Source of the DNA: an uncultured Oscillospiraceae bacterium
Lineage (GTDB): Bacteria; Bacillota; Clostridia; Oscillospirales; Acutalibacteraceae
NCBI GenBank assembly: GCA_900542375.1
Contig: UQNI01000065.1
Location: forward strand, 1 to 8,771
Length of the DNA stretch: 8,771 nucleotides
Reading direction: 5' to 3'
Made by a program: the position numbers and the translations under genes
In this document: one piece after another, positions 1-5,781 of the stretch
Position numbering within the stretch: the first letter of the stretch is position 1
How the letters are laid out: every line of letters starts with the position of its first letter
The notes under the pieces: generated by a model
Told to the model about the DNA's origin: nothing
Seen by the model: only the letters and a program-made list of their open reading frames with translations
Databases searched by the model: none

Positions 1-390
1 ATTGGCATATGTTTCAATCAGCTGGATCAATGGTTGATTGGCTTCCAGATTTTCTTTTTTTAACTGTGGAACGAATTTTCGGACATCGTCATTATGAGAA
101 AAATCAGTGCTTGTGTTTACTTTTCCGGACAGAAGTCCACTGGCAATTGGAGAAAACGGTACCAGTGCAATATTGTGTTCCATGCAATAAGGAATGACTT
201 CTTCTTCACAGCTTCGTTCCACCATGGAATAGATATTCTGAATGGCAGAAAGTGGATGAACCGCCTGTGCCTTCTGAATGGCCTGAATGCTGTATTCTTC
301 AGATGGGATTTCACCATAGCCGTGAGAAAAACCCATACATCCCACACCAATTGGATTTACTTCCAGATTACGCAGTTTTCTTTTATTCAT
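1..390 (-). pseudogene. aldo/keto reductase, 5' part, with large internal in-frame deletion (runs off the window)
   Basis: Reading the minus strand from ATG at 390 gives 130 open codons to the window edge. Residues 1-33 match the N-terminus of aldo/keto reductases (MNKRKLRNLEVNP, then GVGCMGFSHGYG). Residues from about 42 match the region near residue 185-190 of the family (AQAVHPLSAIQNIYSMVER, then VPFSPIASGLLSGK). About 145 residues between them are absent. They would hold the catalytic Asp, Tyr, Lys and His of the NADPH-dependent carbonyl reductase barrel, so the product can hardly be an active enzyme. The frame is intact across the junction (about 265-285). A ribosome binding site (AAAGGATG, 397-404 on the minus strand) and a promoter-like sequence remain, so the gene may still be transcribed. 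Whether the 3' part is intact cannot be seen. Family assignment is sure; inactivity is inferred from the missing residues. Confidence 0.85.
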
Positions 391-431
391 GATAACGTGT
401 CATCCTTTCTGTGTTTATGTTTCTGCTTTTT

Positions 432-459
432 ATGATAGCATTTTTAAAACTGTTGTACC
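432..459 (-). promoter_or_regulatory. putative promoter of the aldo/keto reductase remnant
   Basis: On the minus strand, GGTACA (454-459) and TATCAT (432-437) are separated by 16 bp, and TGC just before the -10 makes it an extended -10. It lies 42 bp upstream of the start codon at 390. The -35 is weak, so this rests mainly on the extended -10 and its position. Confidence 0.35.
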
Positions 460-504
460 AGATGAAAATATAAGTGGTTTTTGATTCTTTTTTCTTATGA
501 TTTT

Positions 505-513
505 TGGTATGAT
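505..513 (+). promoter_or_regulatory. putative extended -10 promoter of the GNAT gene
   Basis: TGgTATGAT (505-513) fits an extended -10 box, with a T-rich stretch but no clear -35 upstream. It lies 26 bp before the chosen start at 540, which would give a short leader containing the GAGGAGA ribosome binding site. Confidence 0.35.
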
Positions 514-539
514 AGATAAATATGAGGAGAAGTAGAGAT

Positions 540-986
540 ATGAACATGTATGAAATTGAGGAGCGAACACCAGAAATAATGAATGTTTTGTTGAAGATAT
601 GGGAAGATTCTGTACGTACAACGCATGATTTCCTTTCGGGTAAAGAGATAGATCAGATTAAAGAATATGTACCACAGGCTTTAAGTGACGTAGCACATCT
701 GATTGTTGCTGAAGATGAATCAGGAAAAATGATTGCATTTATGGGAATTGAAAACCAACGCTTGGAAATGTTATTCCTTTTGTCTGCAGAACGCGGGAAA
801 GGTGTTGGAAAACAATTGTTACAATACGGTATTGAAAATTATGGAATACAAGAACTTACTGTGAATGAACAGAATCCACAGGCAGTTGGATTTTACAGAC
901 ATATGGGATTTAAAACGTATAAACGGACGGATTATGATGAGGAAGGAAATCCATATCCACTGTTATATATGAAACGAAACGGTTAA
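540..986 (+). CDS. GNAT family N-acetyltransferase
   Basis: A 148-residue cytosolic protein of the GCN5-related acetyltransferase superfamily, which moves the acetyl group of acetyl-CoA onto an amine of a small molecule or protein. The acetyl-CoA pyrophosphate loop is seen as RGKGVGKQLL in the middle. It is followed by the family's C-terminal pattern NEQNPQAVGFYRHMGF and a strand ending in YMKRNG. The N-terminal part (IWEDSVRTTHDFLSG) resembles YjaB/YiaC-like members. The length is normal for a single-domain GNAT. ATG 540 is preferred over ATG 522 because GAGGAGA at 524-530 gives normal spacing to 540 and would lie inside the longer version; ATG 546 is also possible. The gene stands alone, divergent from the aldo/keto reductase. 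The substrate cannot be told from the sequence. Confidence 0.9.
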   Translation: MNMYEIEERTPEIMNVLLKIWEDSVRTTHDFLSGKEIDQIKEYVPQALSDVAHLIVAEDESGKMIAFMGIENQRLEMLFLLSAERGKGVGKQLLQYGIENYGIQELTVNEQNPQAVGFYRHMGFKTYKRTDYDEEGNPYPLLYMKRNG

Positions 987-1093
987 GTCTGAGAAATTTG
1001 AAAAAATTTATTTTTGTTTTGTCAGTGTGCTTTATCTTATAGCTATATACTTGAGAATAGATTATGAATCATATATTGATACTTAATTGGTGA

Positions 1094-1125
1094 CTTTCTG
1101 TGGCTTTTTTATTCCTCACAGAAAT
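1094..1125 (+). promoter_or_regulatory. hairpin in the leader of the metal transporter gene
   Basis: TTTCTGTG (1095-1102) and CACAGAAA (1117-1124) form a perfect 8-bp stem, extended by a G-U pair, with a 12-14 nt T-rich loop. It sits about 50 nt before the transporter start and is not followed by a T-run, so it is not a simple terminator. It could be an RNA control element or a protein-binding dyad. I do not recognise a known riboswitch. The rest of 987-1173 is AT-rich with only poor promoter matches. Confidence 0.3.
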
Positions 1126-1173
1126 TATCCCGTTTGCGTATGATATCCTAGAACTATTTTTAGGAGTGGTGTC

Positions 1174-2436
1174 ATGGGCAAACATAAATTGCAGGGAGAA
1201 AAGCACTCTGTCAAACGTTCGTTGTTCATGGTACTGGGATTATTGGGACCGGGACTGGTTGCCGCTTTGGCCGACAATGATGCGGGCGGGGTGATTTCCT
1301 ATGCAGTAACAGGCGCCAAATTTGGTGTTGGACTGTTTATTCCGCTTACATTGCTTATGGTGTTGATTACTTATACGGTACAAGAAATGGCAATGAGATT
1401 AGGGGTAGTGGCAGAGGATAGTTACAATACTTTGGTAAAACAAAAGTATGGAAAGTTTTGGATGATATACCAATTACTTTCCTTGGTCGTAGAGAATTTT
1501 ATCACTTTGATGACAGAATTTATTGGCATGTCTGCAGGTTTGGTCATTCTTGGGCTGCCTATGTGGGCAGCAGTGCTAATAGGGTTAGTATTGGTATTGG
1601 CAATTGCGTTATTTCGCGGATATGCAACCAAAGAAAAAATAGCAGTAGGTGTTGGCTGTTTAAACATTGTGTTCATTATCATTGCCTGCATGACAAAACC
1701 TGATTGGAATGCAATTGCAAATTCATTTATAACATGGGCAGTTCCCAGTGGAGAACATGGCAATGTAATATGGTACATGATTGCATTGGTGGGTAATGCA
1801 ATTGCACCTTGGATGATTTTTTATCAAAACAGTGCGTATATCAATAAGGGCTCTAAAAAAGAAGATTTACGAAAAGGAAAAATGGATACCGTAATCGGTT
1901 GTGTCTTGCAAGTTGTCATTGCAGTGTTTATTATATTAATAGGAGCCGCTTTATTTGGATGTATTCCTGATATTGAAAATGCAGGTCCTTCCGAGTTAAT
2001 AGGAGCGTTGCAGGAGAAATTTGGCTTTGTACCTGCAATGCTGTTTGGAATTGGACTATTTGATGCAGGTCTGCTGGCGGCAATTACAGTTTCGTTATCT
2101 TCATCATGGTCGGTAGCAGAAGCATTTGGATGGAGTAAAAGTTTAGATGACAGCATTACCAAAGCTCCTAAATTCTATGGTGTATATTTTGGCTGTGTCA
2201 TTGCGGCAGCAGTTGTAGTTATGATACCGGGTTTACCGCTGAATCATTTAGCTATCTTGGTACAGGTGATAAGCGGCATTCTCATGACGCCAATATTGGT
2301 ATTTTTAACATTACTGACTTCCCGTAAAGATGTCATGGGAGAGTATCAAAATACAATGTTTCAAAAGATAAAAGCTTGGATTGTCGTTGCAGTTTTGGGA
2401 GGAGTTTCGATTCTTTCATTTGTAACCTTGTTTTAA
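1174..2436 (+). CDS. NRAMP/SLC11-superfamily divalent metal transporter, NRMT-like
   Basis: A 420-residue membrane protein with about 11 hydrophobic helices, of the NRAMP fold that imports divalent cations. The metal-site helices are not classical. In helix 1 the usual DPGN is replaced by DNDAGG (residues about 34-39). In helix 6 the usual MPHN is replaced by APWM within GNAIAPWMIFYQNSA, so the metal-ligating Met is an Ala and the following His a Trp. Loss of that Met is a mark of the NRMT branch, one member of which (from Eggerthella lenta) transports Mg2+ and Mn2+ without proton coupling. I therefore infer Mg2+/Mn2+ uptake rather than selective Mn2+/Fe2+ uptake. The start is supported by AGGAG (1162-1166), 7 bp before ATG. 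A decayed GNAT gene follows at once, with its ribosome binding site beginning right after the stop. Confidence 0.9.
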   Translation: MGKHKLQGEKHSVKRSLFMVLGLLGPGLVAALADNDAGGVISYAVTGAKFGVGLFIPLTLLMVLITYTVQEMAMRLGVVAEDSYNTLVKQKYGKFWMIYQLLSLVVENFITLMTEFIGMSAGLVILGLPMWAAVLIGLVLVLAIALFRGYATKEKIAVGVGCLNIVFIIIACMTKPDWNAIANSFITWAVPSGEHGNVIWYMIALVGNAIAPWMIFYQNSAYINKGSKKEDLRKGKMDTVIGCVLQVVIAVFIILIGAALFGCIPDIENAGPSELIGALQEKFGFVPAMLFGIGLFDAGLLAAITVSLSSSWSVAEAFGWSKSLDDSITKAPKFYGVYFGCVIAAAVVVMIPGLPLNHLAILVQVISGILMTPILVFLTLLTSRKDVMGEYQNTMFQKIKAWIVVAVLGGVSILSFVTLF

Positions 2437-2443
2437 AAGGAGT

Positions 2444-2957
2444 ATCAGAAAGTTTATTTCGAGAAAATAGATGATATCAGATGTGCCCGATTTGACTTTA
2501 TATGCTCCAAAAGAAGTATAGTGCAATATTGACAGACGTATTTCCGTGAAATGTATTGCTATATCCGTATACACGAAAAGGTGCATAGGAGTTTATTTTG
2601 GAATCCCTGAAAAGCGATATTTTCCAAAATCTACTGTCTGCCATAGAAGTAAATGGAAAAGCAGTAGGAAGAATTGGCGTATTTGTCTAAAATGACATAT
2701 ATAGCAAAACTGCGGAGATTGTATATTGATTAGGAGAACTGTTTTAAGATAATGGCATTGTGGGCAGGGGGATTGAAGAAATAAGCCGTACTGTATTTAA
2801 GCAATAGGATATTGTACGTTTGTATGCCGAACCTTTTGTTATCGACCATGAGTCGTGCAGGGTTTGTTTATAAGGTGTTTTATCGAAAAATATATTTAAA
2901 TTAGGAGAAGTATTGGATTTCTGCATTTATACAAAAAGAAAAGGAAAAGAGGAATGA
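2444..2957 (+). pseudogene. decayed GNAT (RimJ/RimL-type) N-acetyltransferase
   Basis: An AAGGAG ribosome binding site (2437-2442) survives right after the transporter stop, but the start codon is gone (ATC at 2444). From about 2520 one frame carries a clear RimJ/RimL-like acetyltransferase: LLYPYT, then SAIEVNGKAVGRIGVF, NDIYSKTAEIVY, DNGIVGRGIEEISRTVF, DIVRLYAEPF and GEVLDFCIYTK. It is broken by seven in-frame stops at 2547, 2586, 2688, 2727, 2745, 2805 and 2871. Near 2860-2880 about seven codons of the 'LEKAGF' segment are missing, and the first 70 bp seem to be in another frame. The end (TGA 2955-2957) lies 3 bp before ybaK. This fills the gap between the transporter and ybaK and suggests a former three-gene operon. 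Confidence 0.85.
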
Positions 2958-2960
2958 GCA

Positions 2961-3443
2961 GTGGCAAAGGAGCAAAAAACAAATGTAATGCGCATACTGG
3001 ATAAAGCGCATATTCCATATGCAGAACATACTTATGACAGTAAAGACGGAGCGATTGACGGTATGTCTGTTGCGAGTAAATTACATCAAAATGTCAATCA
3101 AGTTTTTAAAACATTGGTGACACAAGGGCATAGTAAACAATATTATGTATTTGTAATTCCTGTTGCGAAGGAATTAAATTTAAAAGCGGCGGCAAAAGCG
3201 GTAGGCGAAAAATCTGTGGAGATGATTCCTGTTTCAGAAATACAAAAAGTAACAGGATACATTCGCGGTGGCTGCTCTCCTATTGGTATGAGAAAACAGT
3301 ATCAAACTATAATAGATGAGAGTTGTACCAAATGGGGGACTATCATCATAAGTGGAGGAAAGATTGGAACACAAATCGAACTCTCCCCCGAACAGTTGCT
3401 GGATTTTATACATGGAAAAGCGGCTATGATTGCTATGGAATAA
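2961..3443 (+). CDS. ybaK: Cys-tRNA(Pro) deacylase YbaK/EbsC
   Basis: A 160-residue cytosolic protein matching the YbaK family in length and motifs. YbaK hydrolyses cysteine wrongly attached to tRNA(Pro) by prolyl-tRNA synthetase and so protects translation at proline codons. Family features seen are the N-terminal IPYAEHTYDS, the QVFKTLV segment with the conserved lysine that is essential in characterised members, the strand YYVFVIPV, and the glycine-rich GYIRGGCSPIG loop. The start is GTG at 2961, supported by AGAGGA (2948-2953) at normal spacing; no ATG at the right place competes. It sits 3 bp after the GNAT remnant. I see no good promoter of its own, so it may depend on upstream transcription. 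A strong terminator follows at 3553. Confidence 0.93.
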   Translation: MAKEQKTNVMRILDKAHIPYAEHTYDSKDGAIDGMSVASKLHQNVNQVFKTLVTQGHSKQYYVFVIPVAKELNLKAAAKAVGEKSVEMIPVSEIQKVTGYIRGGCSPIGMRKQYQTIIDESCTKWGTIIISGGKIGTQIELSPEQLLDFIHGKAAMIAME

Positions 3444-3552
3444 ACCAAATTTACCTCATTCACAATATTTGATAAAGATAGCTTCTAAAAATTTTATATT
3501 ATCAATCAGTATAGCTGGAGTTATAAAAACTATCATTGAAAACAATCAAGAT

Positions 3553-3597
3553 AAAAAAGCCAAGGGAAAATCATATGATTTTCCCTTGGCTTTTTTT
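3553..3597. terminator. perfect 44-bp palindromic bidirectional terminator
   Basis: Positions 3553-3596 are one perfect palindrome centred between 3574 and 3575: six A, then GCCAAGGG, AAAATCA and their exact complement, ending in a run of seven T. Because it has A on the left and T on the right, it works as an intrinsic terminator in both directions. It would end ybaK transcripts from the left and also the short minus-strand transcript from the promoter at 3644-3672. It thus insulates the invertible region on its left side. Confidence 0.88.
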
Positions 3598-3598
3598 A

Positions 3599-3613
3599 TA
3601 AAGGTGTACTTTT
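3599..3613 (+). repeat. left inverted repeat of the putative invertible promoter (IRL)
   Basis: TAAAGGTGTACTTTT. Its exact reverse complement occurs at 3724-3738. Inward of the repeat, an imperfect match continues for about 20 bp (AAAGAAttTATATTAT against AAAGAAaaTtAATTAT read from the other side). Such arms enclosing a promoter are typical of site-specific promoter inversion. Confidence 0.75.
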
Positions 3614-3723
3614 ACAAAGAATTTATATTATTCCATAATGTTAATTATATAATATCATTTTATCTTTTTCAATATTCATAAATTTATAATTTAAAGAATA
3701 TGTCCATAATTAATTTTCTTTAA
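3614..3723. other. putative invertible promoter segment (inverton), OFF orientation
   Basis: A 110-bp, very AT-rich, non-coding segment between two exact 15-bp inverted repeats, directly upstream of a surface-protein gene. It carries one near-consensus promoter, and that promoter points left, away from the gene. In the gene-facing direction there is a TATAAT (3685-3690) but no -35 box and no extended -10. Flipping about the centre (3668.5) would place the strong promoter with its -35 at 3665-3670 and its -10 at 3688-3693, about 95 nt before the surface-gene start. This is the classic plan of phase-variable surface genes. No recombinase gene is in the window, so it would act in trans. The structure is seen; the inversion is inferred. 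Confidence 0.7.
3644..3672 (-). promoter_or_regulatory. strong sigma-A-type promoter inside the invertible segment, pointing left
   Basis: On the minus strand, TTGAAA (3667-3672) and TATAAT (3644-3649) are separated by exactly 17 bp, with an AT-rich spacer. The predicted start is near 3637. The transcript would meet the palindromic terminator at once, giving an RNA of roughly 85 nt with no coding content. It is the best promoter match in the window. Confidence 0.75.
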
Positions 3724-3738
3724 AAAAGTACACCTTTA
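3724..3738 (-). repeat. right inverted repeat of the putative invertible promoter (IRR)
   Basis: AAAAGTACACCTTTA, the exact reverse complement of 3599-3613. The 8-bp core AGTACACC (3727-3734) lies between two roughly 16-bp arms (3711-3726 and 3735-3750) that are inverted copies of each other at about 12 of 16 positions. This is the plan of a tyrosine-recombinase crossover site with arm, core and arm. The right arm TTTACAAAGAATTT (3735-3748) recurs in direct orientation at 3611-3624. Confidence 0.75.
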
Positions 3739-3794
3739 CAAAGAATTTTATTCAAAATTAGGGAATAGGCAGAAAAGTAACAGGAGGATTTTTT

Positions 3795-5429
3795 ATGAGT
3801 AAGAAAAAAATAATCGCTATGATTATTTCTGTAGTGATGGTATTCAGCTTAATTCCGACAGCTGTTTTCGCCATACAAGCAGATGAATGGGTAACAGGTC
3901 AGGGCTACGGAAGTATAACACCTAATTCTGACGGTACATATACTTTTCAGGGTGATTCTGAATTAAATACGGACAATTCACACAGCGGTCCTTATACCAA
4001 AGCAAATGCTGCAAGTCTGGCAGATGGAGAAATAGTAGAATCTGTAGATGTATTTATTAATCCAAACACGATGAATGTTGCTGAAAAATTTGCATTAACT
4101 GTGTCTATGAATGATACTAACGGTGCTTATAAAACCGAGTTATTGGCGAATTTTTGGAAAAATTATAATAACGCAGTACAAGTAAGCGTTGGACTTGATA
4201 CCTCCTTTACAGCTGAGTTAAAAGAAACTGGTATCTACACATTAAAATATCGTTACTTTGATAAATCCGGAGATGTATATGCTCAATTTATCATTGAATA
4301 CAATGGCAAAGTTGTTGCTTCTACTCAGGAAATCAACATGAATGCAAAAACAGCAGATTGTGGTACAAGAGGATATATTTGGTTTTCTGATATTTCTGTT
4401 GAAGGTGGTTTAAGAATTGGAACTCCAAATGTTCCATCTCCTGCTCCAACAGAACAAGCTGCGCCTATTCTATTGCCAAGTGATTGGATTAGCGGAAATG
4501 GATATGGCAGCGTTGAAACAGTATCAGATGTATCAGCTGTATTAAAAGGAGATACAGTTTTAGATCAGAATAATGCACACTGTGGTCCCTATGTAAATAC
4601 AAAAGGTACTTTGTTAGAGAATGGTACTGTTGTTGATGAAGTGAATGTTTATATTGACCCTGCACAATTAACTGCAGGTGAAAAATTTGCATTAACCTCA
4701 TCACTAAATGATGTGAACGATAATTATTTAACAGAATTCTTAGTAAATTTCTGGAAAGATAATACAAATGGTATTTCAGTAAGTGCAGGTCTTGACTCTA
4801 ATTTCTCAGCTCAACTTACAGAAGCAGGTTTATATACTTTCAAATATTCTTATATTCCTGGCGAAACAATGGTATTTGGTAATTTCTCCATTTTGAAAGA
4901 TGGTGTGGAAATTGCTTCCACCAATGATATTTTACTTCCTGGTACATCTTTAGATGTTGCAAAAGGACGTCGTGCCGTTTGGTTTGTAGATATTTCTGTA
5001 GCAAACGGATTACAAGTTTATAGCATCACCGATGCGGATTATACTAAGGTTGATGAAGCAATTGCCAAAGCAAACGCACTAAACAGAGATGAATATAAAG
5101 ATTTCTCAGGCGTAGATGCAGCAGTAAATGCAGTTGTGAGAGGAAAAAATATTACACAACAAGCTGAAGTAGACGCAATGGCTCAGGCAATTGAAGAAGC
5201 AATTGCAGCATTGGAGAAAAAAGAGGAAACTCCTGTAAATCCAGCAGAACCTACTGAACCAACCACTCCAGGTGCTTCAGGAACAATTGATGGTTCAACA
5301 GAGCAAGAAATGAACTCACCTCAAACAGGAGACAACAGCAACACTGTAATGTGGATTGCTGTGGCAGTACTGGCAGCAGGTGCTATGACAGGTACTGTAT
5401 TCTTTGCAAGAAAGAAAAAAGCTGAATAA
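3795..5429 (+). CDS. sortase-anchored cell-surface protein with two tandem domains and a FIVAR-like module
   Basis: A 544-residue secreted wall protein. Residues 1-26 form a signal peptide (MSKKKIIAMIIS, hydrophobic core, cleavage likely after VFA). Residues 31-207 and 230-407 are two diverged copies of one beta-rich domain, offset by 199-200 residues; shared signatures are GxGYGS, EKFALT, NFWK and the WFxDISVxxGL end. I do not recognise the domain family. Each copy has one cysteine at a different place (C189, C263). Residues 414-478 form a helical FIVAR-like module (YTKVDEAIAKANALN, then FSGVDAAVNAVVRGKNIT). A Pro/Thr linker, SPQTG (508-512), a hydrophobic helix and an ARKKKAE tail make the sorting signal. 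SPQTG is a non-LPXTG variant of the kind used by clostridial sortases. AGGAGG (3782-3787) gives the start. An adhesin or matrix-binding role is inferred, and expression is probably phase-variable through the upstream segment. Confidence 0.9.
   Translation: MSKKKIIAMIISVVMVFSLIPTAVFAIQADEWVTGQGYGSITPNSDGTYTFQGDSELNTDNSHSGPYTKANAASLADGEIVESVDVFINPNTMNVAEKFALTVSMNDTNGAYKTELLANFWKNYNNAVQVSVGLDTSFTAELKETGIYTLKYRYFDKSGDVYAQFIIEYNGKVVASTQEINMNAKTADCGTRGYIWFSDISVEGGLRIGTPNVPSPAPTEQAAPILLPSDWISGNGYGSVETVSDVSAVLKGDTVLDQNNAHCGPYVNTKGTLLENGTVVDEVNVYIDPAQLTAGEKFALTSSLNDVNDNYLTEFLVNFWKDNTNGISVSAGLDSNFSAQLTEAGLYTFKYSYIPGETMVFGNFSILKDGVEIASTNDILLPGTSLDVAKGRRAVWFVDISVANGLQVYSITDADYTKVDEAIAKANALNRDEYKDFSGVDAAVNAVVRGKNITQQAEVDAMAQAIEEAIAALEKKEETPVNPAEPTEPTTPGASGTIDGSTEQEMNSPQTGDNSNTVMWIAVAVLAAGAMTGTVFFARKKKAE
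3885..4415 (+). repeat. first copy of the duplicated surface domain
   Basis: This encodes residues 31-207 of the surface protein. It aligns with 4482-5015 along its whole length at the protein level, with near-constant offset. The DNA has diverged except for short stretches such as GAAAAATTTGCATTAAC, present in both copies. The duplication is therefore old, or one copy has been under selection to vary. Confidence 0.85.
4482..5015 (+). repeat. second copy of the duplicated surface domain
   Basis: This encodes residues 230-407. It keeps DWISGNGYGSV, EKFALT, NFWK and WFVDISVANGL in the same order and spacing as copy one. It is joined to copy one by a short Pro-rich linker (NVPSPAPTEQAAP). Confidence 0.85.
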
Positions 5430-5442
5430 TATTTTTAAATCT

Positions 5443-5475
5443 AAAAAGGGCTTCCTTGCAATGGAAGCCTTTTTT
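5443..5475 (+). terminator. rho-independent terminator of the surface-protein gene
   Basis: AAAAAGGGCTTCC (5443-5455), a 7-nt loop, then GGAAGCC and six T. The stem has a G-U pair at one position, and the A and T runs extend it. It starts 14 bp after the surface-gene stop, so the surface gene is monocistronic. Confidence 0.88.
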
Positions 5476-5619
5476 GCTTTTTAACAAAACATTTAAAATG
5501 TATTCTAAGAATTGATGAAATATAAAAATGTTTTACAGAATACCAGGTAGAAAAACAATCAATTTGCTACTTATTTCTGCAAATTATGCAGATTCTTGTT
5601 TATAAAAGAAAAAGTGAAT

Positions 5620-5669
5620 CTTTGTCAATCTCTTAACCGGATACACCTGAAAAGCGGATATTGACAAAG
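5620..5669. repeat. 10-bp inverted repeat in an intergenic region
   Basis: CTTTGTCAAT (5620-5629) and ATTGACAAAG (5660-5669) are exact reverse complements 30 bp apart, with CCG and CGG facing each other inside. Each arm contains a consensus -35 hexamer TTGACA pointing outward; the left one has TATAAA (5599-5604) 18 bp on, a plausible minus-strand promoter, while the right one has no good -10. I see no gene that the left one would serve. In the rest of 5476-5781 the only other feature is the hairpin at 5687-5721. Confidence 0.4.
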
Positions 5670-5686
5670 GTGATATAAATAGAAAT

Positions 5687-5721
5687 AGGGATATTCTAAA
5701 ATACGAAATTGGAATATCCCT
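5687..5721 (-). terminator. hairpin terminator of the small membrane protein gene
   Basis: AGGGATATTC (5687-5696) and GAATATCCCT (5712-5721) form a perfect 10-bp stem with a 15-nt loop. On the minus strand it lies about 60 bp after the stop of the 5782-5985 gene and is followed by a T-rich stretch (TATTTCTATTTATATC). The T-run is interrupted, so termination may be only moderate. Confidence 0.6.
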
Positions 5722-5781
5722 TCATTATTATTTCAATTTACTATTCACAAAAATGTAAATGATGCAGCATGTTAGCATATA

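Noticed and set aside
94..435. Open frames on both strands at 9-435
   Set aside because: They overlap the aldo/keto reductase frame on the minus strand, whose translation is clearly family-like; the others have no recognisable content.
1094..1173. Manganese (yybP-ykoY) or magnesium (M-box) riboswitch before the transporter
   Set aside because: The conserved sequence blocks of these classes are not seen; only a simple hairpin is present.
2544..2873. Stop-codon recoding (for example TGA as Trp) in the GNAT remnant
   Set aside because: All three stop codons occur, at positions expected to hold different amino acids, a segment is missing, and the start codon is lost. Other genes here show no in-frame stops. 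Decay is the simpler reading.
3430..3681. Open frame across the terminator and the invertible segment
   Set aside because: It overlaps the ybaK end, has low-complexity AT-rich content, no ribosome binding site, and reads through a perfect terminator palindrome.
3685..3690. TATAAT on the plus strand inside the invertible segment as a promoter for the surface gene in the drawn orientation
   Set aside because: There is no -35-like hexamer at 16-18 bp and no TGn extension, so it is expected to be weak at best.
4489..4767. Minus-strand open frame inside the surface-protein gene
   Set aside because: It is a shadow of the well-supported plus-strand gene and has no family-like features.
5620..5669. 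A second invertible element
   Set aside because: The arms are only 10 bp, the enclosed 30 bp holds no promoter, and no gene needs one there. A simple hairpin or chance repeat of -35-like sequence is more likely.
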